DNA of 64,000 bases from Stomorhina lunata (taxonomy: Eukaryota; Arthropoda; Insecta; Diptera; Rhiniidae): positions 128,875,983 through 128,939,982 of the forward strand of contig OW121742.1 in the NCBI GenBank assembly GCA_933228675.1. Reading direction: 5' to 3'. This document shows positions 46,146 to 58,468 of the stretch, piece after piece. The translations under genes and the position numbers were made by a program. Positions within the stretch are counted from its first letter, which is position 1; the number at the start of each line of letters is the position of its first letter. The notes under the pieces are model-generated. The model was not told the DNA's origin. It saw nothing but the letters and a program-made list of their open reading frames with translations, and did no database searches.

Positions 46146-48780
46146 TACACAAATTATGTTTTTGAAAGTTTTTAAGCTCGAATTAAGACCAAATATCTTT
46201 AAACAGTAGTCAACATTATTTAAATACCATTTTAAATAAACTATGTACTAAAATTTAAAAACCCATTTCTAAAATCTCTTAAACTTAAATTTGCCTATAA
46301 AATCTGCAGGATACAAAGAATTTCAATTTAAGTCTGGCGCCTTACAACCACAAAAACTTACAATAACTTAAATTTTCATTGAAATGCAATCAAAGAGACT
46401 TATAAAAATAACCAGCACAAAAAGTTTATTAATTTGCTATAAAAATAACATTAATTTATTTAAAGAAAATTTTAAATCTTTAAAAAAGTCAGCTTTACAA
46501 TTTTAAAATAGATATTGTAAAATAAAGGTAAATGTTTCTAATAAATTGCGGCTTATTATCAAACCACTTTTCATGCTACAAAAGGCGTTAATTGGAAAAG
46601 TTTATCATTTTATAGTCGTCATTAGTCATTGAATAAAGCTACACCTAAGCCTTGTATGTAAAACAAAAAAATAAAATTTCTATAAAAAATATTGATACAA
46701 AAATATATTCCAAACAACAAATAAATTCTTATAACATAAATTATTTATAAAATACAAGATTTCTTAAAAATATAAACCAACGAGTCTCAGATGTAAATTG
46801 TTTAAAGAATGTTTAGAGAAATGAATACCATGCATTTGTAATTATTATGTTTATTCGATTGGATTGGTTAGTTAAACCAATGAATATTATCATGCGGTAT
46901 CCTACATATATACGAGTAGACCTACAACCTTATACTCGCCACATCATGTATTCAGATATGTTGAGCATGTAAAACCATAAGAATAAATGTTAAGCCCCAC
47001 TGTGAACAAACGCATTTATAAAGTATATTGGCGCATTGACACATTCTAATTCATTTCAGTAAGTGTGTGTTCGTTCGTTCACAAAAAAAAAACCCCGAGA
47101 ATAAGATGAAAGTTGGGCATTGAAATAACCCAATAGGTATGTAGTAATCAAGCTTGTAGGCATAATATAACTATTAATATAAAATAAAATTGTAGACTCC
47201 AAAAAATAAAAAATAATACCTGTTATATCCCGCAGTGTAATAAAGAGTAAAGCGGCAAACAATGAATAATAAACTAATCCTTTTACATACATACATATGT
47301 TCATGTGTTGGTGGTAAATGGGAACTTTAAATGCAACATAAGTATATTTAAATGTTTATGAATTTATTTGTTAACTCGTGCTTAATCAGCAGTAGATTGT
47401 TTTAGTATAAAATTTTTCACATTTAAGTATGAATCTGTTAGATTATAATGTTTTACAAATCTTAATGAACATATTTTTCACTAAAACATGATCAGGGAAA
47501 ATTCTTTGGTTTAGAAATTCATTAATATTTTAAGTAAGGTGGGAGTTTTCTTTTTTAGATTTGTAACTCTTCTAAAATTATGATTATTGAATAACATCCA
47601 TATGTCTAACATACAAATTTTGTAATTTTTTAGAGATATTTTTAAGATTTTCCCACAGTAAAACAAAAGACTTAAGCAACAAACCTGACATTAGTTAGTA
47701 AAGGTGGACATTTTTATTTGAGAAGATTATCTTCATTTTCATAATTATAATAAAACAAACACTTGCATTGACTACATATTTATATTCTAAATGCAAAGAT
47801 ATCGGAAAAATGTTAACTAGTTAAGAAAAAGCAAATGTTGGCAAAACATTTTAAATTTCCTCGATCCATATGATAAATTTTACACAGTATTTCCCACACT
47901 ACTTATGTTAAGGTTTTAGAGTTGTTCGAGTACACACACAAAATTCAAGCAATATTAGATACTTTGCATTGTTTCCTTGGTTTTCAATTGACATCTGTTG
48001 GAAACAAGAAATTAAGTAAGAATTTTTCCTTATTGACAGGTAAATCACTAAGAACACACACATGTTCCTGTTAACCATAACAATGATTTTTAATAAAATT
48101 AAAAAGATGTTAAAATAAATTTTAAATCGTAATTTAACCAAAAGATTTTTTATTTTAGATTTTGTGTTTGTGCTTAATTTCCAAGAATTCTTAATTTGAT
48201 CTAAAAAGCGGCTCTGCATTTAAAAAGAAATTCAATATATTTTATTTAATTTCATTTTAAAATCTCTATAAAATGTTGTTTTAATTTGAAATTTAGCTGT
48301 AATTTAGAAATATGTAGAAGCTAAAATGATTTCTATCAAGTATTGGCGTCAATTAAATATTTCTTAAATAAAGAGAAGAAAAATGTATCTTAAAGAAATG
48401 TAAAAGAAACACTTAATTGTATCTAAGATTTGATTTTTTTTGTTTTGTATTATTTTTATTTATACAATTTACCACGAACTTAGGAACTCATTAACTTGTA
48501 GTTTTATTTTCTTGTGATTAACAATCGATAAAACTACAACACCCCAAACAGAATATCATCTTTTTGTATACATATCAAAATATTTCAGAGGTTCCCTACT
48601 TACATCAGCACAAAATTATTTATACACTTTCCACTTGCAATACAAAGATTTTTCACAATATTTTTTTTTTTTTTAAACTCTTCGTTACAAAAATTTGCTT
48701 TTGAATAAAATGAACCATAGACTTTTATTAAAATTCGATATGTCTGAGTAAAAAATCGATGCTCTACATTCTAAGGTGCT
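46146..48780. other. AT-rich DNA without recognised gene
   Basis: Short AT-rich frames only. No repeat shared with other parts of the window was noticed. Confidence 0.45.
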
Positions 48781-49065
48781 CAGAAAAAAATTTGTCTTCC
48801 TAGGTCAATGTCCTAAGGTAGCGCGCAGGACCTATTTGTATGGGGGAAAATTGAAGTTTTTTCGGTTTTATGTAAATTTCAATTAATAAAGATACGTTTT
48901 AAGCAAAACCAATAATTGGATGTAGAAGACAAATAAATCCGCTTTCATTAGATTTATAATAACTAAAAATCTATGTAGAAGTTTTAAAGTTATTGCAATT
49001 TTCCCCAGAAAATTCCTTTTTAATGTCCATCAATTTGGCTTTATTGGAAGGATAATTTTATGCCA

Positions 49066-50151
49066 TTAATGTTTAAATATGATTTCGGGCATGTGGCCGC
49101 CGCGGCTGGCTCGAATAAAGCCAATTCTACAGGTCCAATTTTCAACTACTTTTTCGAGCATATGGGGCCGTATGTCGGCAATAACGCCACGAATGTTGGC
49201 TTCCAAGTCCCCTAACGTTTCTGGTTTGTTGGCGTAGACGAGCGACTTCACATATCCCCAAAGAATATAATCCAGTGGTGTCAAATCGCACGATCTTGGT
49301 GGCCAATTGACAGGTCCATTCCGCGAAATTATGCGCTCATCGAATGTTTCCTTCAATAAATCAATTGTGACGTGCGCTGTGTGGCATGTAGCGCCGTCTT
49401 GTTGGAACCACAACTCACCCACATTCATGCCATCCAATTGGGGAACAAAATAGTCGGTTATCATGGCTCTATACCGGTCTCCATTTATGGTAACTGACTC
49501 TCCAGCATTATTTCGGAAGAAGTATGGCCCAATGACTCCACCAGCCCATAGAGCACACCAAACAGTCAGTTTTTGTGGATGTAATGGCGTCTCAAGGGTC
49601 TCATGTGGATTCTCTTTACTCCAAATGCGGCAAATTTGCTTGTTGACGTAGCCATTCAACCAAAAATGAGCCTCATCGCTGAACAAAATTTTGCGGTGAA
49701 AATCTGCATCGAGATCAATCTCATTTTCGGCCCATACACCAAAATCACGACGCATTGCATGGTCTCGCGGCTTTAATTCTTGCACAAGCTGGATCTTGTA
49801 AGGTCGCAAGCCAAGATCTTTGCGCAAAATCTTCCATAAAGTTGATGGACAAAGCTCCAATTGCTGTGCACGTTGGCGAATCGATTCATTCGGGTCCTCT
49901 TCAACACTTTGCTCTACAGCGGCAATTGTTTCTTCGGTGCGCACTGTTCGACGTCGCTGCGGATGCGTATTATCACATAGAGTAAACGTAGTGCGAAAAC
50001 GATCCATGGTTAACCGAATTAATTGCTCTGATGGACGATTATGTCGACCATAAAATGGACGGAGCTTGCGGTAAACTTCGCGAACTGAACCATTATTTTC
50101 GAAATAAATTTGCACGATTTGCAAGCGTTGTTCTTTTGTCAACCTGTTCAT
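49066..50151 (-). CDS. Mariner-like transposase, DD41D (rosa-type)
   Basis: This is the only uninterrupted transposase in the window. It would bind the ends of its own element and move it by cut and paste. The frame opens at 50169 (367 aa). I prefer the ATG at 50151, which starts MNRLTKEQRLQIVQIYFEN, as in related proteins, giving 361 aa. Positions below count from 50169. The N-terminal HTH domain spans residues 8-60, a second HTH-like part with STLWKILRKDLGLRPYK spans 85-125, and the DDE/D catalytic core spans 155-310. The catalytic residues are D165 (ILFSDEAHFW), D258 (WFQQDGATCHT) and D300 (CDLTPLDYILWG). The second and third are 41 residues apart, the DD41D spacing of the rosa group of Tc1/mariner. 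No stop or frameshift was seen, so the protein could be active. It is monocistronic, with no neighbouring gene. Confidence 0.9.
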   Translation of the reverse strand: MNRLTKEQRLQIVQIYFENNGSVREVYRKLRPFYGRHNRPSEQLIRLTMDRFRTTFTLCDNTHPQRRRTVRTEETIAAVEQSVEEDPNESIRQRAQQLELCPSTLWKILRKDLGLRPYKIQLVQELKPRDHAMRRDFGVWAENEIDLDADFHRKILFSDEAHFWLNGYVNKQICRIWSKENPHETLETPLHPQKLTVWCALWAGGVIGPYFFRNNAGESVTINGDRYRAMITDYFVPQLDGMNVGELWFQQDGATCHTAHVTIDLLKETFDERIISRNGPVNWPPRSCDLTPLDYILWGYVKSLVYANKPETLGDLEANIRGVIADIRPHMLEKVVENWTCRIGFIRASRGGHMPEIIFKH

Positions 50152-50270
50152 GATGAAATGGCAAACCAAACTAAATATTAATCACTTGACAGCTGACAAA
50201 ATGGCCGCCAGTTAAAAAAGTGATGCCAATTTAAAGTTCTATACCTCAATAAAAAACACCCGATACATAG
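50152..50270 (-). mobile_element. 5' untranslated end and probable TIR of the DD41D element
   Basis: Read on the minus strand, the sequence from 50268 runs TCGGGTGTTTTTTATTGAGG, then TATAGAACTTTAAATTGGCA, and leads into the transposase start. The GGGTGTTTTTT start next to a TA (50269-50270) suits a mariner terminus. I could not find a matching inverted end on the far side (48780-49065), so the element may lack its 3' end or have diverged TIRs. Confidence 0.5.
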
Positions 50271-50289
50271 TTTTTTATACTGGAAAATA

Positions 50290-50640
50290 ATACTTTTTTT
50301 AAGAGCCGTTTCCAAACTCACTTTTTAAGTTTTAGAAAATTTTGCTAAAAAATATTCATAATTTCAAAATTGGCATGTTAAAATAGACAGATGTGGTAAT
50401 AAACTCCAAAAAGCTTAGTTTGATATCTCATATGGTTTCGCCGTACCTGCGACTTGAAATCGTAAAATTTCGCGAAAAACTAAATTTGTGGATATTATTT
50501 AAGTAGATGCATAGTAACTTTAATTCAAGTTCTCTTTTGATAAAGATAGTACTGAATTTTGTTGCCAAACATTGAGGAATGTCCACCGGAACTTTTTTTG
50601 ATTTTGGTTGAGCTTAACAATTTTTCATCGGGGTCAAAGG
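50290..50640. repeat. Diverged relative of the 22951-23730 element
   Basis: Shared words in the same order include GCCGTTTCCAAACTCA (compare GCCGGTTTCAAAACTCA at 23250) and GGTTTCGCCGTACCTGCGAC with TTGAAATCG (compare GATTCGCCGTACCTGGAATT at 23484). The ends were not resolved. It lies directly beside the DD41D element. Confidence 0.45.
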
Positions 50641-53600
50641 TTAAAATTTAGTTTTTTAGTGGCAAAAATACGAAATGTTATGAATTTAGTGGCAAGTTTC
50701 GATTAAAATTAATAAAAATAGTTATTTTTAAGATTGTTATTGTTGTATTAAAAATATTTTTTTAACCCTTAAGACAGGAGACTAAATTAAACAAATTTTT
50801 TTTCGAAAATTTATTCATAAATTTAGAGATAATTCAATGAAATTTAGTCTATCTTGGAACAGGAATAGTGTCTACGAAATTTGGTTTAATTCGTAGATTA
50901 TTTCGGGTAACTCCATAATACAAAAATTACCTGAATTGAGTTTTGTGAATATTATGGAGCATACCTTCAGGCTGCAAAAAATCTATTTCTGGAAATCTTT
51001 TATATGGGAGACTTCCTAGATAATGGACTCACATAAACCAATTTTCGCATACATTGTTTTTATACTAAAAAATACATATGTATATGCCAAATTTTATTGA
51101 TTTATTTCCAATTTTAAGATAATTTCATTCATAATAATATAGGGATTCCCAACAAATTTAAATATCTACCTTATCTGAGGTAGCATAGAAAACTGAATGC
51201 GATTATTGCGTCCGAATTGCAGACATATAGTGTCTTATAGATAAATCTCGTCTTTGTAACTAAAAAGGTTTCAAATTCAAGTCCAATGCTATGAACCTCA
51301 ACTAAAAGTTTCGGAATCCCTGCAGCAATATCGTAACAAAGTTCGTGTGAAGCGCGTTTTTATCGGCCTGATTTTTCGTTACTTTTGGTATTTTATATTT
51401 ATATTTTTTCTAATTTTTTTACTCTTTGAACAAGAATTTCAAACTTCAAAAATTAAACAAAAGCAATAGCGGCAATGAAAACAACAGCATCCAATCCAAC
51501 CTTTCTATTCATTCGCCAGAAAACGTGATGAAATTTCTTTCTGTACCACAATACAAGAACGATGATGATGATGATGCCCATGATGAGACTAAGAAGAATT
51601 AGGCCGTGTAGTAGAAGAGCGGTGGTGAGTGTTTGGCAAGCGGTAGAAAAACGATCGTGGCCAAGTGTTACAATACAGGTTGTTAGATACCGTAAATGTA
51701 ACCTTAAGATTTACTTGTATTTTAATGTGGCTACAAGTATATGAGTGCGTTCAAGACCTTTTATTTCAATGGTTATGGTCATCTTTTGATTTCTTTTTGT
51801 TTTTTAATTTCGTTGATTTGATTAAATTTTGTTTTCTAACATTTTTGTTTTTGTAGTTTTTAAAATTTATTACAGTCATTGTGTATTTTTCTGTTACTTT
51901 TTTCAGTTTTCAGAAAATATAAAATCTTTTATTGATAACACTTGTTTCAATTTTGTTACTCATTCCATCTAGAATCGAAAGAAATAGGGATTTCGATCTT
52001 TAAGAAGATTTTAAGAGACAATTCAGGTAACAAAGAATTGCAACAAGATTAGATAAAAGTGTACTTAATCAAATAATAAGAACATTTGTTTGTAAATAAA
52101 CCCAAAAGAAACCACTTGAACGAAGCACATACAAATCACATAAAATCATTTGAAAAAGGTTAGACATAAGTTAAACTCAATTACTAAAAAATAATGAAAT
52201 TAAACTGAACTAGATTGAATTAAGTGACATATGGGATTTTATTGTTATTACAGGACAAAAAATAAAATTGTAAAGGTAAAAACAAATATTTATCTTAAAA
52301 TCCATAAAATATCTTAAGAGATATTAAATAAATAATCAAAATAGAACAATAAATACAAAATAAAGAAAACATCAACCGACCGAAAGACACATGTATCAAT
52401 TCACAATATTATTTCATCTCAAACCCAAACTTCTATTAAACTGGCATGAGTACATTGGGGCAACTTTTAGAGTATGAGAAAATTTTATCGATACAATTGT
52501 TTAACTTACCTTCACTTTGCAACAGTAAAATTATTTAGAAAATTATAAAAAAAAACCCTCTACTATTTACAACTAGTCCTTCCCCGATCTTATATTCATT
52601 CCTTTAGTTTTCACTGTTTTTAAGCCAAAAAATATTTACTCTTAAGATTTGTGCCAAATTGCTCATATTTCATTTACATAGTTTTCGGTTTAAGTTTATT
52701 TATACTCCTCTTACTTGTCTGTCTGTCTGGCTGGATGGAACCGTTTGTATTATTTTTCTACAAAAGCCCCGCACGTTATTAAACGAGTAAGTAGTTAAAG
52801 GCATTCACTTGCTATTTTATCTTCAGGTTGTTAATATTAATACCGAAGACTGAGCAAAAAATACTTTGCAATATTACTTTTTAACTTGGTCGCAATTTAT
52901 ACGACAGCTTGTTAACGAGTTTTGGTATTAATTTTTTATATTTTATAGATTAGGTGGAACTTTTTTTTGGTAAAGTAGATACACATATGAATCTACTATG
53001 AATTTAAGCTGAAGCAGTTGATAGTTAAATACAATTTTAACTAATAAAGGTGTTGTTTTGTTAAAGCTTCGAGCGGGTGTCAAAGAGGAAGTCAATTAAC
53101 CTATTAATTACAATTTCAGTTGTATTGTGTTATGGAGAAGGTGTTGGAATTTTGGTTGTTTTAGCTGTGGAATTTTTGTTCAATTAAACATAGACAGACT
53201 TTTTTTACTGTAAAAAATGAATTGAAAATATAAAATCGGTGCTTCAAAGCGCAAACGCTTAAGCCGACTTAAGAAGAAATTTAGCTATCAAAAAAGACAG
53301 ATTTTAGCCATATTTAAACATAGTTAGACCTTATATACTTGGACAACAGTACACAAATTATTAAGACATTATCTGGATTTGGGAGTCTTAGTAAAATGGT
53401 CTGATTTTTACTTGAAAAATTCCATAGCGTTTATAAAAATGATCCAATGAACTTAATTTTCACTTGAATGGTATTCAGTGTTAGTGTTTTAATGATTCCA
53501 ATACCCTCCATAAGTGGGAAGTTTTTGCTTATGTCTGCGATACATATCAATATTATTCTAAGCAAGAATTAGTATAGGAAGTTTCGTTGAAATCACTTAC

Positions 53601-53911
53601 ATATCGAGAAAAGCACTCCAATGGATCTGATGATAATAAATATATAGATGAAAAGCACAGATAAAATTGCCGTTCAAAATTTGTTTGTGAAACCTTATAC
53701 TTTATACTGGTGAAAAGCTAACGATTGTTAATATATAATTAAAAGGCTTGCAGCTTTTGACACACTTAAGCAAGTAATAGGAGCTACCTCCAAGTTTTTC
53801 TTTATTTTCTTCCAATGACAATCATGTGATATACAAACTTGGTAATGGAATGTACTACGCTAATTTATTACCTTGTAATGACTGCAACATACCATCCGAA
53901 TAACCTACAAG
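50641..53911. other. AT-rich DNA without recognised gene
   Basis: A GATGATGATGATGCCCATGA tract near 51560 and a TGTCTGTCTGTCTGGCTGG tract near 52715 are present. No supported gene or RNA. Confidence 0.45.
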
Positions 53912-55330
53912 CAGGCGTATGCACCCCATACCACCAGAAGCCGAAGACTTTTTGATATTTTCGCAAATATCACGATCACTAATAAAAGTCGTGAAAATGA
54001 ATATTTAAAGCATATTGTTGGAATTTGAATGTTAGCAAAGTCGGTTCATAGTTTTTATAGAAAATTTTTAGATAAAAATATAATCTGTAAAAATTTTTAA
54101 TAACAAAATTTTCTATAGCAACATTTTTTATGAAAAAATTTTCTATAGAAAAATTTTTGATAAAAAAAATTTTTGATAAAAAAAATTTTTGATAGACAAA
54201 TTTTCTGCAGAAAAATTTTTGATAGACAAATTTTTTATAGAAAAATTTTTGATGAAAAAATATTCTATAGAAAAATTTTTGATATAAAAGTTTTTATAGA
54301 AAAATTCTTGATAAAAAAATTTTCTGTAGAAAAATTTTTAACAAAATTTTTGTATACAAATATTTTTGATAAAAAAATTTTCTATACAAAAGTTTTTGAT
54401 AAGAAAATATTCTATCGAAATATTGTGATAAAAAAAATTTTCTACAGAAACATTTTTAATAAAAAATTTTTCTACAAAAATTTTTGACAAAAAATTTTTC
54501 TATAAAAATTGTTGACCAAAAAATTTTTTATTGAAATATATTTGATAAAAAAATTTTCTATAGAAGAATTTTATTTAGAAAATTTTTTGACAAAAAACTG
54601 TCTATAGAAAAATTTTTGATAAACAAATTTCTATAAAAAAAATTTTCGACAGAAAAATTTTTGATAAAAAAAATTTACTTAGATAATTATTTGATAAAAA
54701 AAAATTTTGATAAAAAAAATTTCTACAAAATAATTTTTAATTAAACAAAATTTTTGGGTAAAAAAAAATTCTGTAAAAAGTTTTTCTATAGACAAAAGTT
54801 TGATGACATAAAATTTTATACAAATTTTTGATAAACAAAATTTTCTACATAAAAATTTTTTATAAAAAATTTTTGTTATATAAAAATTTTTCTAAAGAAA
54901 AATTTTGGATAAAAAAATTTCTATAAAAAAATGTTTGTAAAAATAAAAATTTTCTTTAGAAAAATTTTTAATAAAAAAATTTTCTATAGAAAAATTTTTG
55001 ATAAGAAAATTTTCTATCGAAATATTTTGATAAAAAAAATTTCTATAGAAACATTTTTAAAAAAAAATTTTTCTATAAAATTTTTTTATAGAAAAATATT
55101 TGACAAACAAATTTTCAATAGAAAAAATTTTGAAAAAAATGTTCTTTAAATTTTTTTGACAAAAAGCTGTCTATAGAAAAATTTTTGATAAACAAATTTT
55201 CTATATAAAATTTTTAATAAAAAATTTTTCGATAGAAAAATTTTTGATAAACAAATTTACTAGATAATTATTTGATAAAAAAATTTTTGATAAAAAAAAT
55301 TTCTACAGAAAAATTTCTAATTAATAATAA
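53912..55330 (+). mobile_element. Head/AT-minisatellite element, copy 4
   Basis: The head reads CAGGCGTATGCACC, then CCATACCACCAGAAGCCGAA at 53925, followed by ATCACGATCACTAATAAAA. The AT minisatellite from about 54050 to 55320 uses TTTTTGATAAAAAAA and TTTTCTATAGAAAAA units, more diverged than in copy 3. Its plus-strand open frames (54173-54487, 54931-55149) encode IFDKKIFYRK-type repeats and are artefacts. The tail of copies 1 and 5 is replaced by a tRNA-like sequence. Confidence 0.8.
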
Positions 55331-55377
55331 CCAATTCTTCGACCAATAAAATGTCTGTTACATTAATAAATAAATGA

Positions 55378-55450
55378 ATTTTTCTCAGTGGGAGATTCTC
55401 TGCCTGGCAGTCGTATGAAGGTGAGTTCAAGCCCCGGTATGGACTTAAAA
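55378..55450 (+). repeat. tRNA-like sequence (SINE head or tRNA pseudogene)
   Basis: TCTCAGTGGGAGATTCTC resembles the D arm and A box of a tRNA. GCCTGGCAGTCGTATGAAGG is in the anticodon-arm position. TGAGTTCAAGCCCCGG resembles the T arm and B box. A run of A follows (TATGGACTTAAAAAAAATTG). The spacing from D arm to T arm fits a tRNA, but there is no acceptor-stem pairing, so it is more likely a tRNA-derived SINE start or a decayed tRNA than a working gene. It lies directly after the AT array of copy 4. Confidence 0.55.
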
Positions 55451-57408
55451 AAAATTGATTTGATTTAAAAATACATCTTTATTACTTACTCAAGTCCCCT
55501 CTTTTCTGCAATTGCTAACCACTTTCCCCCATTGACATCACCATGTTTATGTAATGTCTTAAACAACAAATGAGTAAGTAATTCGTATTTAATATTATAG
55601 CAGTTTATCTTATTATTTGGTAATGTAAACTTTTCATGTTAAAAAAAATATTAAAAAAAATTGCTTAAGAAAAAGATGCTTTTATTAAATAATATTTTTT
55701 AAGGTCAGTCGAGCTTAAAAAATTTTGCAAAAATATGTCGATGTATGTAGTAATTTTTTCCCGATACCTCCTACAAGTATGAACATGATTCGGACCTTGT
55801 ACTTAAAATAAAAATAAAGAAAGCCAAACAAACGAGATCAGCTCTACAGGTTTTTCCGTGGATTATACAATTTAAAAAGTTGTATACCTTAAAAGAAAAT
55901 CTTTCAGAAAAATTAATTGTTGTAAAGTTAAAAAGTAAAAAACAATATATCAAAAATGTCTATTTATAAATCACTGTAGCTGTTGCCTTTTGCTGTTCCT
56001 TTGCGTTATTTAGCACCCTACATTTACCATGAAAAATGATCATGAAACGCGTTCCTCGAAAAACCTTTATATCATACATACATATATACATATGTACATA
56101 TTAAAACGAGTATCTGCATGTACGACTACATACTTATAACCCAGAAAACAAAATAAAATTAAAAATAAAATAAAAAGCAGCTGAGCTCGAAACATCAACT
56201 ATTAATTATAAAGTTTGACAGAAGTATTCGGAGGATCCTTAAGACATGGAATGTCTTGGAGAAATGAAATGAAATAAAACTGAAAACCTTTATATAATTG
56301 AGAGGATCATCACCCATATAATGATCTTTTAAAATGAACGAGACCACTCAATGATTTTGTTAAAATTCTTAACAAGGGGAACAAAATTTAAGAAACAGCA
56401 TAAACAAAATAAAATAATTAACTATACGAATTAATAAGTGAACCGTAAGATGAAACATAAAAGAAAAACAGAATGATTTAAAATGCTGACAGAGTTCTTT
56501 TTTACTTTGAAATAATAAAAATTTCTTATTAATTCGTTTAATGGAATTGAGGCAATCTGATAATAATTTTTATTTGAATTTTCTTTGCTCTTATTTAATC
56601 AACAATTTATTTAATAAATGCCACATTAGCAATTTATGTGAAAATGCCCCAAAACAATATAGTCAATTTCTTAATAAACTCAGGCAGTTTTAAATACGAG
56701 TAGGAAATCAAGGCTCAGAGTCAGAGGTAATAAAGCTATTTATTCTATTTGTGTAGATTTACAAATATGTATGTAGGTATTCATATAACATATACATATC
56801 GTTGTCCTGCTACCATTATGGCCTATTTGAATTTTTGCCTCTAAAACGCATTGTAGAAATAAAACTAAAATATGGTATAATGTCCATCTTGCCAATCGAT
56901 TCTATTCTAATATAATGCCTTATATAAATGCATATTTATTTATTTTTTTAATTTCGAACTGGGTTTCAATTAGATTCTAGATAATCAATAACTCTAATAA
57001 TTTGAGAGCTATTCTAAGCCGATCGTCATAATTAAAGTTAATTAAGGAAAAACTCATAGGCCTACTTAAGGGTCAGACAACGATATTTATGTTCTAAAGA
57101 TAAAACATAAATGTATTTATAAACATATCGTGTATACAGATAAATGATGAATAAGAATTTTAAGAGAATTTACTTATTTGTTGGTATTCAATCATTCTAT
57201 TAATTCGTTTAAACATTCATACATTAAATTTTCATCATATAAATATCTATATAGTTCATAAATAAACATACATATCTACATACATATATAAGTATAAAAC
57301 TCTATGAATTTTACACAAACATTTGAATTTATTTAGATTCTTATAAATATTATGCAGGCTCATTTAATATTGATTTGTTCAAAATGTGCATAAAATCTTA
57401 GAGATGTG

Positions 57409-57474
57409 GATAGATGGATGGATGGATGAATGACTGAGTACAGATATGAATAAATAAATGTATGTATGTATGTA
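57409..57474. repeat. (GATG)n and (GTAT)n microsatellites
   Basis: TGGATAGATGGATGGATGGA near 57409 and ATGTATGTATGTATGTAA near 57459. Confidence 0.8.
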
Positions 57475-57576
57475 AATTAATACATAAACATGATTATGTC
57501 TAACATAAAATCGCAATATCTGTCTCCTTGTGAATGTCAGTGTATGTGTTCAAATATAAGAGTGTATCAATCTGAC

Positions 57577-57598
57577 TGAATGAATGAATGAATGAATC
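57577..57598. repeat. (TGAA)n microsatellite
   Basis: Five to six TGAA units follow CTGAC and are followed by CTATCTATCG. Confidence 0.85.
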
Positions 57599-58468
57599 TA
57601 TCTATCGTAAGTGATTAATTCATAAGTACTTTATAACACTCAAGTGTTTAGTATACAAAATTGAATTGAAATGGCAATTATGACACAAATCATTTACGTT
57701 TCTATTAAGACATAAATATGACGATGATGATGATGCATTGGCAGCAGATGAATAAACGTATAAATTGTTTTTGTATTGTCAGAATGTCGGTTTGTTGAAT
57801 AGTATCGAAGTATCTTAGCAATGTTTGTATGTTACTTCTAGCTTTTATTGTATTTTACTAAGTCAGATTGGTTACAGTTAGAAAACGATTTCGAGATAAA
57901 GTTTAAATTGTATATGATTCTTTGCATCTGCCTAATGTAGGATTTTAAATGATTTGATTGTATCATTTCAAAGCTCATCATTGAAGCTATTATATTTATT
58001 TCTTCTCATCGAGTTATGAAGAACATCTAAGTGATCATTTCTAAATAGTATTTATGATTTACAGTGTGAGAAGAGTTTTTCATGAATAGTTATTTAAACA
58101 CATCTTTTTATTAAGATGTTACAGAAAGGAAATTGAAATGTCTTTTGCTTTTCATATACATAAATCAAGAAGACATGTTAAAAAAAGTCTATTGAAATAG
58201 AAAAACTAAATACAAAATTTAGTTATGTAGAGGCTTACAAGTAAAAGTTATTAAAGCCTATAATATTAGTTTTTGCAAATAGTAAATTGGACATTGCTCG
58301 AAATTAAATTATAATTGATAGAAACCAAAATTGAATTTATACCTACTAGAGTTACATTGCAATGTCCATCTCCAAATTTACTCGAAGCTCTTTTACAGTC
58401 ATATCTTTTCAACGGCACCTTATTTTGAAAATTTTAAATTTTATTATAAATGGCAACACGTTTATAAC

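Larger units (their letters stand above)
55451..58468. other. AT-rich DNA with microsatellites, no recognised gene
   Basis: Short tandem tracts are present at 57409-57432 (GATG), 57460-57474 (GTAT) and 57577-57598 (GAAT). No supported gene. Confidence 0.5.

Noticed and set aside
48780..49065. Search for the 3' TIR of the DD41D element, with AAGGTGCTCAG at 48774 as a candidate
   Set aside because: It does not match the 5' end TCGGGTGTTTTTT. It looks like part of another repeat.
49463..50053. Plus-strand frames of 62-77 codons
   Set aside because: Shadows of the intact minus-strand DD41D transposase.
54173..55149. Lys/Phe/Ile-rich open frames of 104 and 72 codons
   Set aside because: AT-minisatellite artefacts in copy 4, without any non-repeat domain.
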